In this document: one piece after another, positions 1 through 6,735 of the stretch
Layout of the letters: each line of letters opens with the position of its first letter
Position numbering within the stretch: position 1 is the stretch's first letter
NCBI GenBank assembly: GCA_946481205.1
Contig: CAMLNB010000052.1
Span: 1 to 17,970, forward strand
Direction of reading: 5' to 3'
DNA length: 17,970 bases
DNA from: an uncultured Kangiella sp.
Lineage (GTDB): Bacteria; Pseudomonadota; Gammaproteobacteria; Enterobacterales; DSM-103792
Made by a program: the position numbers and the translations under genes
The notes under the pieces: generated by a model
Told to the model about the DNA's origin: nothing
Seen by the model: only the letters and a program-made list of their open reading frames with translations
The model's database searches: none

Positions 1-650
1 CGCCGTACAACAAAACCCTGTACATGGAGTTGCTGTCCTGCCTTTATGACGTGTTTCAGAAAATCCGCAAGGAAGGCCTGATCGCCATTGAGGCCGATAT
101 CGAAGATCCGAAAGCCAGCGCCATCTTCAGCAAGTACAAGCTGATCACCAAAGATCATCATGTCATGGATTTCATCTGCGACTACCTGCGGCTGATGGTG
201 GTCGGTGACATGAGCGCGCACGAACTGGAAGCGCTGATGGACGCCGAACTGGAAACCCATCACGAGGAAATCGCGGCACCGATCAGTGCGCTGCAGAAAG
301 TGTCGGACGGTTTGCCGGGTTTCGGTATCGTCGCTGCGGTGATGGGCATCGTGATCACGATGGGCAGTCTCGGCGGTCCGCCGGAAGTTCTCGGCCACCA
401 TGTTGGCGCGGCGCTGGTCGGTACTTTCCTCGGTATTCTGTTCGCTTACGGTTTCGTCGCGCCGATGGCCGGTCAGATGGAGCACAAGGCGCGCGAAGAA
501 GGCAAGTTCTATCAGTGCATCAAAGTGTCGTTGCTGGCCTGCGTCAGTGGCGCGCCACCGCAAATCGCCATCGAGTTCGGTCGCAAGGTGTTGTACAGCA
601 CCGAGCGGCCATCGTTCACCGAACTGGAAAAACGCGTGCGCGGCGGTTGA
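1..650 (+). CDS. motA: Flagellar motor stator protein MotA (5' truncated by window edge)
   Basis: MotA is the inner-membrane stator subunit that, with MotB, conducts ions and pushes on the rotor protein FliG. The frame is open from base 3, so the ATG at 24 is internal and about 70 N-terminal residues, including the first two membrane helices, lie outside the window. Counting from that internal Met, the cytoplasmic loop has Arg15 and Glu23, which match the FliG-contacting Arg90 and Glu98 of E. coli. The third and fourth membrane helices follow (about 98-117 and 124-148), with the conserved prolines Pro98 in LPGFGIVAAVMG and Pro147 in GFVAPMAG. The C-terminal block EFGRKVLYSTERPSFTELE is typical of the family. 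motB starts 35 bases after the stop, so the two are one operon. Identity is very secure; only the start is missing. Confidence 0.97.
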   Translation, partial: PYNKTLYMELLSCLYDVFQKIRKEGLIAIEADIEDPKASAIFSKYKLITKDHHVMDFICDYLRLMVVGDMSAHELEALMDAELETHHEEIAAPISALQKVSDGLPGFGIVAAVMGIVITMGSLGGPPEVLGHHVGAALVGTFLGILFAYGFVAPMAGQMEHKAREEGKFYQCIKVSLLACVSGAPPQIAIEFGRKVLYSTERPSFTELEKRVRGG

Positions 651-685
651 GTGCGCGTCTGGCAACGGATCTGAGTAGCTGAGAA

Positions 686-1678
686 ATGGCCGACGACGGC
701 AAACAACCTATCATCATCAAGAAAATCAACAAAGGGCATGGCGGCCATCACGGCGGTGCCTGGAAAGTCGCGTTCGCCGATTTCACCACCGCGATGATGG
801 CGTTCTTTCTGTTGCTCTGGTTGCTCGGCAGCACGACCAAGGAACAGAAAGCCGCCATCTCGAAATATTTTCAGGACCCGGGTGGTGCGCTGATTGGTGA
901 AGGCGGCGCCAACGCTTCCCTGATCGATCTTGGTGAGCCGAAGCTGCCCACTTCGCAAGATACGCTGGAAGTGCTGGCGCCGGGGGCGCAGGCCGACACC
1001 GAGCAAGAAGGCCCGGCCGATGAACTGGCCACGCAGAAAAAACTTGAAGAAGAAGAACAAGCCCAGCTCGAGGCACTGAAGCAGGAAATGATGGAGATGG
1101 TCGAAAGCAATATGGCTTTCACCGATTACAAGGATCAGGTGCTGATCGACATCACGCCAGAGGGGCTGCGCATCCAGATTGTCGACAAAGACAAGCGGCC
1201 GATGTTCGATTCCGGCAGCGCCCAGATGCAGTACTACTCGAGCGCGATCGTCCAGAACCTGGCCAAGCTGATCGCGCAAGTGCCGAACCGGATTTCGATC
1301 ACCGGCCACACTGACTCGACCTTGTTCTACGATCAGCCCGATTACTCGAACTGGGAGTTGTCCGCTGACCGGGCCAACGCCGCGCGCCGGGCACTGGTCA
1401 AAGGCGGGGTGCCGGCGACGCAAATCGCCCGGGTCGAAGGTTTCTCCGATTCGCTGCTGTTCAACGAGGCGGATGCAACCGATCCGATCAATCGCCGCAT
1501 TGCGATTATCGTGTTGAAGAAGAAAGTCGATGAAGCGTTGAAAAGCCATGCGCTCGGTGAGTGGGCACAGGACCCGAACGCCGCACCAGCGAGTACATCC
1601 GGTGAGCAAGCCAGCCCTGAGCAGGCGGCTCCCGCTACGCCGCCAGCGACGGACAGCGTCCCGGCGCCGATTCCTTGA
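686..1678 (+). CDS. motB: Flagellar motor stator protein MotB
   Basis: MotB is the peptidoglycan-anchored half of the stator. The 330-residue protein has a basic N-terminus, one membrane helix (about 30-48) beginning KVAFADFTTAMMAFF, and the proton-binding aspartate at Asp32, the same number as in E. coli. An acidic, probably helical linker follows (about 105-140, rich in Glu and Gln). The OmpA-like peptidoglycan-binding domain spans about 150-278, with GHTD (207-210), NWELSADRA (222-230) and DPINRRI (266-272). The tail after residue 290 is an Ala/Pro/Ser-rich low-complexity segment of about 40 residues and is probably disordered. The ribosome-binding site (GAGAA directly before the ATG) is weak, consistent with translation coupled to motA. 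No chemotaxis genes follow, unlike in E. coli; a terminator ends the unit. Confidence 0.97.
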   Translation: MADDGKQPIIIKKINKGHGGHHGGAWKVAFADFTTAMMAFFLLLWLLGSTTKEQKAAISKYFQDPGGALIGEGGANASLIDLGEPKLPTSQDTLEVLAPGAQADTEQEGPADELATQKKLEEEEQAQLEALKQEMMEMVESNMAFTDYKDQVLIDITPEGLRIQIVDKDKRPMFDSGSAQMQYYSSAIVQNLAKLIAQVPNRISITGHTDSTLFYDQPDYSNWELSADRANAARRALVKGGVPATQIARVEGFSDSLLFNEADATDPINRRIAIIVLKKKVDEALKSHALGEWAQDPNAAPASTSGEQASPEQAAPATPPATDSVPAPIP

Positions 1679-1707
1679 AGAACGCTGGCGCGAACAATCG
1701 TGCATGA

Positions 1708-1745
1708 AAAACAATACGGGCGCCACCAGGCGCCCGTATTGTTTT
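1708..1745. terminator. Bidirectional intrinsic terminator between motB and ompW
   Basis: The left arm (1708-1724) and right arm (1729-1745) are perfect 17-base reverse complements around the loop ACCA. The stem has a GC-rich core (GGGCGCC/GGCGCCC) with an A-run on the left and a T-run on the right, so it can work in both directions. It sits between convergent genes: motB ends at 1678 and the ompW-family gene on the other strand ends at 1792. Confidence 0.93.
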
Positions 1746-1757
1746 CCGACCCGTTTA

Positions 1758-1779
1758 CGAGGTGGCGATGTGCACCTCG
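1758..1779 (-). terminator. Second hairpin downstream of the ompW-family gene (possible terminator stem)
   Basis: CGAGGTG (1758-1764) and CACCTCG (1773-1779) form a perfect 7-bp stem with an 8-base loop, 12 bases past the stop of the minus-strand ompW-family gene. No T-run follows on the minus strand until the larger hairpin at 1708-1745. It may protect the 3' end or add to termination; the larger hairpin is the better terminator. Confidence 0.45.
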
Positions 1780-1791
1780 GTTAAGCCGGAT

Positions 1792-2403
1792 TCAGAATGT
1801 CCAGCCAAAGCCGACACCGATCGCCAGCGGATCAACATCCAGCGAGCTGATCTTGGTGCCATCAAGGTAGACGTCCGAGCCAATCTCGATCTTCTTGACG
1901 TCGACGTTCAGCAGCCAGTCTTTGTTGATCGACCAATCAAAACCGACCCGATAGGCAGCACCGACACTGTCGTTTTCCAAGGTCACTTCGGCGGCACCTA
2001 CGTCCATGTCTTCATCCATGAACAGCGTGTAGTTGACGCCGGCGCCGACGTACGGCCGGAACTCACCGCCAGCGTTGAAGTGATAGGCCAGCGTCAAGGT
2101 TGGCGGCAGGTGCTTGAAGGTGCCGATCTTGCCGACGCCATCAACTTTGACATCGTGTTCTTGCGGAATGGTCAGCACCAGCTCGGCTGCCCAGTTCGGC
2201 GAGAAGAAGTAGCTGATGTTGATGTCAGGAATGACTTTGTCGTTGACCGAAATGGCGTCAGCTGGCAGCACTTCACCGCTCGATTGCGAATCCATATCGA
2301 GATTCAGGGCGCGGAAACGGAACAGCCACGGGCTGTCGTCAGCAACGCTGATCGTGCTGGCGGCAACGAGCGCCAAAGCCACAGCAGATTTGAGATGACG
2401 CAT
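1792..2403 (-). CDS. ompW: OmpW-family outer-membrane beta-barrel protein
   Basis: OmpW proteins are small eight-stranded outer-membrane barrels thought to admit hydrophobic molecules. The start chosen is the ATG at 2403 because AAGGAG (2415-2410) lies 6 bases before it; an in-frame TTG at 2421 would place that site inside the gene. This gives 203 residues. The first 21 or so residues (MRHLKSAVALALVAASTISVA) form a signal peptide with an Ala-X-Ala-like end. The mature part begins SPWLFRFRALNL and contains alternating hydrophobic strands, the family-typical PPTLTLAYHF and FRPYVGAGVNYT blocks, and an acidic, Asp-rich stretch. It ends in GFGWTF, with a terminal Phe as expected for insertion by the BAM machinery. 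It follows rsgA on the same strand after 123 bases containing three inverted repeats, so it may have its own promoter. The family is secure; the exact orthology to E. coli ompW is less so. Confidence 0.9.
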   Translation of the reverse strand: MRHLKSAVALALVAASTISVADDSPWLFRFRALNLDMDSQSSGEVLPADAISVNDKVIPDINISYFFSPNWAAELVLTIPQEHDVKVDGVGKIGTFKHLPPTLTLAYHFNAGGEFRPYVGAGVNYTLFMDEDMDVGAAEVTLENDSVGAAYRVGFDWSINKDWLLNVDVKKIEIGSDVYLDGTKISSLDVDPLAIGVGFGWTF

Positions 2404-2420
2404 GAAAGGCTCCTTAATCA

Positions 2421-2488
2421 AATAGCCACAATGAGACCGCGGCTATTCTCGGAGCCTGTCAGTACAGGCAGTTTGCGCTAACGCAAAC
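2421..2488 (-). promoter_or_regulatory. Three successive inverted repeats upstream of ompW
   Basis: Three perfect inverted repeats fill much of the rsgA-ompW spacer. GTTTGCG/CGCAAAC (2471-2488, loop CTAA) and GCCTGT/ACAGGC (2454-2469, loop CAGT) abut each other and lie 3' of rsgA on the minus strand; they may be an rsgA 3' hairpin pair, although no T-run follows. AATAGCC/GGCTATT (2421-2447, 13-base spacer) sits 5 bases upstream of the ompW ribosome-binding site, so it is either an operator-like dyad or a leader hairpin. I could not place a convincing -10/-35 pair here. Confidence 0.5.
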
Positions 2489-2526
2489 GGAGACTGAATT
2501 GTTGCAGTGCGATGCTCGACCTGACA

Positions 2527-3507
2527 TCAAGTTTGATTTGCCGCAAGAATGGCCTGATAACTCTGCCAGCGGCTGGCGGCGATGGCGCCCGATTCGGCCG
2601 CCGCGCGCACGGCGCAGCCCGGATCTTTTTCGTGGGCGCAGTTGCGGAACTTGCAGCGGGTCGCCGCCTCGGCAATGTCGCGGAAACCGCGGACGATTTG
2701 ATTTTTATCAAGATGCCAGAGTCCGAATTCGCGGGTGCCGGGCGAATCGATCAACTGGCCACCTTCCGGCAGGAAATGCATTCTCGATGCGCTGGTGGTG
2801 TGCTGACCCAGTTCGGAGGCATTGGAAATGGCGCCGACATCCTGCTCGGCCTCTGGCAATAGCGCATTGATCAAACTGGACTTGCCGACGCCGCTTTGGC
2901 CGACAATGACGCTGCAGCCGTCGCGCATGTGCTCGCGCAATGCGGCAATGCCATCGCCACGGCGGGTACTGATCCAGAACACCGGATAGCCGAGCTGCTG
3001 ATACAGTTGCAGCCGCCGTTCGAGTTCGGCGCGGGCATCGGCATCCAGCAAATCGGTTTTGTTCAACACAATGGTCACCGGAATGCCGGTGATCTCGCCT
3101 GCGACCAGGTAACGGTCCAGCAGCACTTCCGACAGCGTCGGTGCCGGGGCCACGACGACGATCAGGTGATCGACATTGGCGGCAATGACCTTGATGCCTT
3201 CATACGGATTGGGTCGTTCCAGCTGCGAATGCCGTGGCAGCAGATTGACTACCACGGCGCTGCTTTCGCTGTCTTCATACCATTCGACCCGATCACCGAC
3301 CGCCGCGCTTTTCAGGTGCTGACGCAAATGGCAGCGGAATTCGCGGCCGTCATCGGCGCGGACATCGGCTTGCTGGCCGAAACGGCTGATGATCAGCCCC
3401 GGCAACAGCGCTTGGTTATCGGCGGCCTTGGAAAACAGATCGCGTTTGCGCTGATCGCTGCGGTTGGCTTTGCGATCGCGGTCGGTGGTGCGGATTTCCT
3501 TGGCCAT
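2527..3507 (-). CDS. rsgA: Ribosome small-subunit biogenesis GTPase RsgA
   Basis: RsgA (YjeQ) is a GTPase that helps the last steps of 30S subunit maturation. The 326-residue protein shows the circularly permuted order of G motifs typical of the family: G4 NKTD at 149-152 comes before the P-loop GQSGVGKSS at 203-211 and G3 DSPG at 254-257. An N-terminal OB-fold region (about 38-100) precedes the GTPase. The C-terminal zinc site is complete: Cys285, Cys290, His292 and Cys298 in CKFRNCAHEKDPGC. The basic N-terminus (about 1-27) also fits. The ATG at 3507 lies 9 bases after the stop of the pterin dehydratase gene, so the two are probably cotranscribed. No clear Shine-Dalgarno sequence precedes it. 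Proximity to orn and motAB matches the order I recall from Pseudomonas. Confidence 0.97.
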   Translation of the reverse strand: MAKEIRTTDRDRKANRSDQRKRDLFSKAADNQALLPGLIISRFGQQADVRADDGREFRCHLRQHLKSAAVGDRVEWYEDSESSAVVVNLLPRHSQLERPNPYEGIKVIAANVDHLIVVVAPAPTLSEVLLDRYLVAGEITGIPVTIVLNKTDLLDADARAELERRLQLYQQLGYPVFWISTRRGDGIAALREHMRDGCSVIVGQSGVGKSSLINALLPEAEQDVGAISNASELGQHTTSASRMHFLPEGGQLIDSPGTREFGLWHLDKNQIVRGFRDIAEAATRCKFRNCAHEKDPGCAVRAAAESGAIAASRWQSYQAILAANQT

Positions 3508-3516
3508 GTCGTGGGG

Positions 3517-3873
3517 TCAGGCGAGCGTCGGGCCGACGGTGCCAACCGTCAGCAAGGCGTCGATTTTGGCGCAGCAGATGAAATCGTTGCGGGTCAGGCC
3601 GCCGGCATCGTGTGTGCTGTAACGAACCAGCACCCGGCCGTAGCTGACTTCCAGATCCGGATGATGACCTTCCTTGTTGGCGATCCAGGCAATCGCATTG
3701 ACGAAGCTCATCACGTGGTAATAGTTCTTGAAGCGGAATTCGCGGCGCAGTTCGGCCGGACTGCCGGCGACCTGCCACTGTGGCAACAACGCCAGCAGCG
3801 CCTGCTGTTCGTTGGCACTCAATTGCGGCGGCACGCCGCTGACACAGGTTTCTTGCAGCAACACATTGCTCAT
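3517..3873 (-). CDS. phhB: Pterin-4a-carbinolamine dehydratase (4a-hydroxytetrahydrobiopterin dehydratase)
   Basis: Enzymes of this family dehydrate 4a-hydroxytetrahydropterin, the product released by aromatic amino-acid hydroxylases, so that the cofactor can be recycled. The 118-residue protein has the family core: EGHHPDLEVSYGRV (68-81) with His70, His71 and Pro72, then YSTHDAGGLTRNDF (85-98) with His88 and Asp97. The length is normal. No hydroxylase (phhA) is in view, so its partner, if any, is elsewhere; some family members outside a phh operon may instead act in molybdopterin or other pterin metabolism. The ATG at 3873 has only a weak upstream purine run. It overlaps as ATGA with the end of a 68-codon minus-strand ORF from 4076, discussed under findings. 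It is followed closely by rsgA. The family is secure; the symbol is by function, not orthology. Confidence 0.92.
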   Translation of the reverse strand: MSNVLLQETCVSGVPPQLSANEQQALLALLPQWQVAGSPAELRREFRFKNYYHVMSFVNAIAWIANKEGHHPDLEVSYGRVLVRYSTHDAGGLTRNDFICCAKIDALLTVGTVGPTLA

Positions 3874-3952
3874 GATGGCGCGATCTCGTGCTGTCCGGCG
3901 GATGTTTTCCGGCTAGTCATTTCCACTCCGGACCATATCAAGCAAGGCCCGG

Positions 3953-3961
3953 TGCTAGAAT
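3953..3961 (+). promoter_or_regulatory. Candidate extended -10 promoter element for orn
   Basis: TGCTAGAAT fits an extended -10 (TGN followed by TAGAAT, five of six consensus bases). It lies about 115 bases before the orn ATG, in the divergent spacer. No good -35 is found 16-18 bases upstream, which extended -10 promoters can tolerate. A transcript from here would carry the whole 15-bp repeat block in its leader. This is inferred from sequence only. Confidence 0.35.
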
Positions 3962-3980
3962 CAGGGCCTGCATTGTAGCC

Positions 3981-4070
3981 CGGCTGAGCCTGGCCCGGCG
4001 AAATCTGGCCGGGTTGAGTTTGGTCGGGTTGAGTCTGGTCTGGTTGAAACCAGCCCGGTTGATCGGAGAG
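3981..4070 (+). repeat. Six-unit degenerate 15-bp tandem repeat upstream of orn
   Basis: Ninety bases divide exactly into six 15-base units starting at 3981, 3996, 4011, 4026, 4041 and 4056. Units 1-4 are CGGCTGAGCCTGGCC, CGGCGAAATCTGGCC, GGGTTGAGTTTGGTC and GGGTTGAGTCTGGTC; the last two differ at one base. Unit 5 (TGGTTGAAACCAGCC) keeps the first half and forms the short hairpin CTGGT-TGAA-ACCAG (4040-4053). Unit 6 (CGGTTGATCGGAGAG) keeps the start but ends in the orn ribosome-binding site GGAG (4065-4068), 6 bases from the ATG. Because 15 is a multiple of three, every frame reads as a pentapeptide repeat. Confidence 0.9.
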
Positions 4071-4074
4071 GCCC

Positions 4075-4641
4075 ATGACCGCCCACGCTGAACAGTTTCA
4101 CCAAGACAACCTGATCTGGATCGATCTGGAAATGACCGGGCTGGAGCCGCTGTCCGACCGCATCATTGAAATCGCCACCATCGTCACCGACAAAGACCTC
4201 AATGTGCTGGCCGAAGGCCCGGTGCTGGCGGTGTACCAAAGCGAGCAAGTGCTGGCGGCGATGGACGAATGGAACCAGAACACCCACGGCGCCTCCGGTT
4301 TGATCAAACGGGTGCGCGACAGCAACGTCACCGAAGTCGACGCGGAAAAGCTGACCATTGCGTTTCTGGAGCAATGGGTGCCGAAAGGCAAATCACCGAT
4401 CTGCGGCAACTCCATCTGCCAGGATCGCCGCTTCCTGGCACGGCACATGCCGGAGCTCGAAAGCTATTTCCATTACCGCAATCTCGATGTCAGCACCTTG
4501 AAGGAGTTGGCACGACGCTGGCGGCCCGATGTGCTGAACGGCCTGAACAAGAAAAACAGCCACACGGCGCTGGAAGACATCCGCGAGTCCATCGACGAGC
4601 TCAAGCACTACCGCAGCCATTTCCTGAAGCTGACGCCGTAA
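4075..4641 (+). CDS. orn: Oligoribonuclease
   Basis: Orn is the 3'-5' exoribonuclease that degrades the shortest RNA fragments, especially dinucleotides, including pGpG produced from cyclic di-GMP. The 188-residue protein has the DEDDh catalytic set: Asp17 and Glu19 in WIDLEMTGL, Asp117 in [10 protein letters not shown], His163 in [11 protein letters not shown] and Asp168. Length and sequence are near those of the E. coli enzyme, with about seven extra N-terminal residues. The ATG at 4075 has GGAG 6 bases upstream, within the last unit of a 15-bp tandem repeat. The stop TAA at 4639-4641 overlaps a following ATG (TAATG) that opens a nine-codon ORF ending on the nnr start. It is the link to the HD-GYP gene further on only in a loose sense, through cyclic di-GMP breakdown. 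Confidence 0.98.
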   Translation: MTAHAEQFHQDNLIWIDLEMTGLEPLSDRIIEIATIVTDKDLNVLAEGPVLAVYQSEQVLAAMDEWNQNTHGASGLIKRVRDSNVTEVDAEKLTIAFLEQWVPKGKSPICGNSICQDRRFLARHMPELESYFHYRNLDVSTLKELARRWRPDVLNGLNKKNSHTALEDIRESIDELKHYRSHFLKLTP

Positions 4642-4666
4642 TGACGTCAGCACTCGCCGCCTGCTC

Positions 4667-6190
4667 ATGACGCTTGCCGCTTTACCGCTTGCTGCCGGCG
4701 CGCCGGTGTTGGCGCCCGCGGCCGTGCGCGCGCTGGAACAAACGGTTGCCCGCGAAGATGGTATTGCCACCGGTGAGCTGATGGCGCGCGCCGGTCGCGC
4801 GGCGTTTGAGGTACTGCGTGAACGTTGGCCGCAAGCCAGACGCATCGCGGTGGTGTGCGGTCGCGGCAACAACGCCGGCGATGGTTATGTGCTGGCGCGG
4901 CACGCGCATGAAGCCGGGCTGGCGGTGACGGTATTGCAGTTGCCGGGCGAGCATCACGCCAGCGGTGATGCCGCGGCGGCGTTGGCCGCGTTGCCGATGC
5001 CGCTGCACAGTTTCGAGCCGGGCAAGCTGGCCGATGTCGATGTGATCGTCGATGCGCTGTTCGGCATTGGCCTGCGCGGCAAACCCAATGCCGCGGCAGC
5101 GGTGGTGATCGCGGCGATCAATGCCAGCCACAAGCCGGTGTTGGCGCTCGATATTCCGTCCGGGCTCGATGCCGAAACCGGCGCCGGTGCCAACCACGCC
5201 GTGCACGCGACAGTGACCGTCACGTTCATTGCCGTGAAGCCGGGTTTGATCACCGGTCGCGGTATCGAAGCCGTTGGCATGTTGCGGCTCTGTTCGCTCG
5301 GCATCAGTGCGACCCGCATTGCCGTGACCAAACCGGCCGAGTGGTTGGCACTGGCCGATCTGCGCGCGCGCTTGCCAAAGCGCCGACGCGCCAGTCACAA
5401 AGGTGAGCAAGGCCATGTGCTGGTCGTCGGTGGCAGCGCCGGCATGGGTGGTGCCGCAAGGCTGGCCGGTGAAGCGGCGCTGCGTGCCGGTGCCGGTCTC
5501 GTCAGCGTTTACTGCCATCGCGATTATGTCGGCGGCTTGGCGGCGGCGCGGCCGGAGCTGATGGTCACCGGTTACGAGTCGGTGCCGGATTTTCATCAGA
5601 TGGATCCGTTGGTTGCGCGCGCCGACGTGATCGTCGCCGGGCCCGGCTTGTCGACCGCCGCCTGGGCGATGCCGGTTGTCGAGCATCTGTTGCATGGTCA
5701 GCCGCCGCAGACGACACCACGGTCGTTGTTGTTCGATGCCGATGCGCTGAATCTGCTGGCAATGCGGCCGCCGGCCGAACCGCTGCGCCATGCGATCCTG
5801 ACCCCGCATCCCGGTGAGGCCGCGCGCCTGCTCGGCATCACCACACCGGAAGTCGAAGCGGATCGGCTGCAGGCCGCGCGTGCCTTGCACCATCGCTACG
5901 GCGGCGTGATCGTGCTCAAAGGCGCCGGCACCATTGTCACCGACGGTGAACACCTGAGCGTGATCGCCGGTGGCAATCCCGGCATGGCCACCGGCGGCAT
6001 GGGCGATGTCCTCGCCGGCGTGATCGGCGCGCTACGCGGCCAGGGCTTTTCCGCTTACGATGCCGCCCGGCTCGGCGCCGCGCTGCATGCCTGGGCCGCC
6101 GATCAGGCGGTGGCCAAACGCGGCGGTGAACGCGGTTTGCTGGCCAGTGATTTATGGGAATTCTTCAGCGCCGGCTTGCAGCCGGTGTGA
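4667..6190 (+). CDS. nnr: Bifunctional NAD(P)HX epimerase / ADP-dependent NAD(P)HX dehydratase
   Basis: Nnr (YjeF) repairs hydrated NADH and NADPH: the N-terminal domain epimerises the R and S forms and the C-terminal domain dehydrates the S form using ADP. The 507-residue protein has both. In the epimerase, GRGNNAGDGY (65-74), Asp129 in VDALFGIGLRG and DIPSGLDAETG (162-172) are intact. The ribokinase-like dehydratase has GHVLVVGGSAGMGGAA (249-264), LTPHPGEAARLL (378-389) and GGNPGMATGGMGDVLAGV (435-452) with the catalytic Asp447. The N-terminus starts with about 15 Ala-rich residues before the domain. The ATG at 4667 has no visible Shine-Dalgarno; it overlaps, as ATGA, the stop of a nine-codon ORF that itself starts on the orn stop, which suggests coupled translation. 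In Pseudomonas, queG sits between orn and nnr; it is missing here. Confidence 0.96.
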   Translation: MTLAALPLAAGAPVLAPAAVRALEQTVAREDGIATGELMARAGRAAFEVLRERWPQARRIAVVCGRGNNAGDGYVLARHAHEAGLAVTVLQLPGEHHASGDAAAALAALPMPLHSFEPGKLADVDVIVDALFGIGLRGKPNAAAAVVIAAINASHKPVLALDIPSGLDAETGAGANHAVHATVTVTFIAVKPGLITGRGIEAVGMLRLCSLGISATRIAVTKPAEWLALADLRARLPKRRRASHKGEQGHVLVVGGSAGMGGAARLAGEAALRAGAGLVSVYCHRDYVGGLAAARPELMVTGYESVPDFHQMDPLVARADVIVAGPGLSTAAWAMPVVEHLLHGQPPQTTPRSLLFDADALNLLAMRPPAEPLRHAILTPHPGEAARLLGITTPEVEADRLQAARALHHRYGGVIVLKGAGTIVTDGEHLSVIAGGNPGMATGGMGDVLAGVIGALRGQGFSAYDAARLGAALHAWAADQAVAKRGGERGLLASDLWEFFSAGLQPV

Positions 6191-6224
6191 GGCAATCGGC
6201 CTGACTCAATAATTGAAGCTGCGA

Positions 6225-6713
6225 ATGAATACACTCGATTGTTTCCTGCCCGACGAAGCCGCGACCGAGCAGGTCGGTGCCGCTTTGGCACCGCTGCTGA
6301 AAGGCGGCGAGGTGGTGGCGCTGTCCGGCGAGCTCGGCGCCGGCAAGACCACGTTGGTGCGCGGGTTGCTGCGCGCGCTTGGCTATGCCGGCGCGGTCAA
6401 AAGTCCGACCTACACTTTGGTCGAGAGCTACAAGCTGCCGGCGTTTGAGCTGCATCATTTTGATCTTTACCGGCTGGCCGAGGCCGGCGAGCTGGAGTTT
6501 CTCGGGCTTGATGAATTCTTGCATCCGGGCGCCGTTTGCCTGTTCGAATGGCCGGAGCGCGGTGCTGGTGTACTGCCGGCTGGACTGCGCATTCGGCTGG
6601 CGCGCGAAGGCAGCGGCCGGCGGCTGCAAGCAGCAGCCGAAGGACCTGTTGCTCAGGATTTGGTCAAAAAACTTGATTTCTCAATGAAATCAACAGACTA
6701 TTACAAGGTCTGA
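6225..6713 (+). CDS. tsaE: tRNA threonylcarbamoyladenosine biosynthesis ATPase TsaE
   Basis: TsaE is the ATPase that works with TsaB and TsaD to make t6A at position 37 of ANN-decoding tRNAs. The ATG at 6225 gives 162 residues and has a weak GAAG 6 bases upstream; an in-frame TTG at 6213 would only add four residues. The Walker A loop GELGAGKT is at 35-42. KSPTYTLVESY (59-69) is the switch-like segment, HHFDLYRL (77-84) holds the conserved Asp80, and LFEWPER (106-112) carries the conserved Glu108. Sequence after about residue 125 is variable, and the last 15 residues are Lys, Ser and Tyr-rich. It lies 34 bases after nnr and 22 before the amidase gene, so one operon is likely. Confidence 0.95.
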   Translation: MNTLDCFLPDEAATEQVGAALAPLLKGGEVVALSGELGAGKTTLVRGLLRALGYAGAVKSPTYTLVESYKLPAFELHHFDLYRLAEAGELEFLGLDEFLHPGAVCLFEWPERGAGVLPAGLRIRLAREGSGRRLQAAAEGPVAQDLVKKLDFSMKSTDYYKV

Positions 6714-6735
6714 AAGTTGTTTGGCAGGTATGGCC

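Noticed and set aside
512..1726. 404-codon minus-strand ORF opposite motA and motB
   Set aside because: It crosses the strong bidirectional terminator and two real genes; Arg-rich shadow reading.
2896..3978. 360-codon plus-strand ORF opposite rsgA and the dehydratase
   Set aside because: Shadow of two real minus-strand genes. It begins inside rsgA with no ribosome-binding site, and its composition does not resemble a protein family I know.
4682..5953. 423-codon minus-strand ORF opposite nnr
   Set aside because: It lies wholly inside a gene with intact motifs on the other strand. Its translation is Arg/Gly/His/Gln-rich with no recognisable domain, as expected from an antisense shadow in GC-rich DNA.
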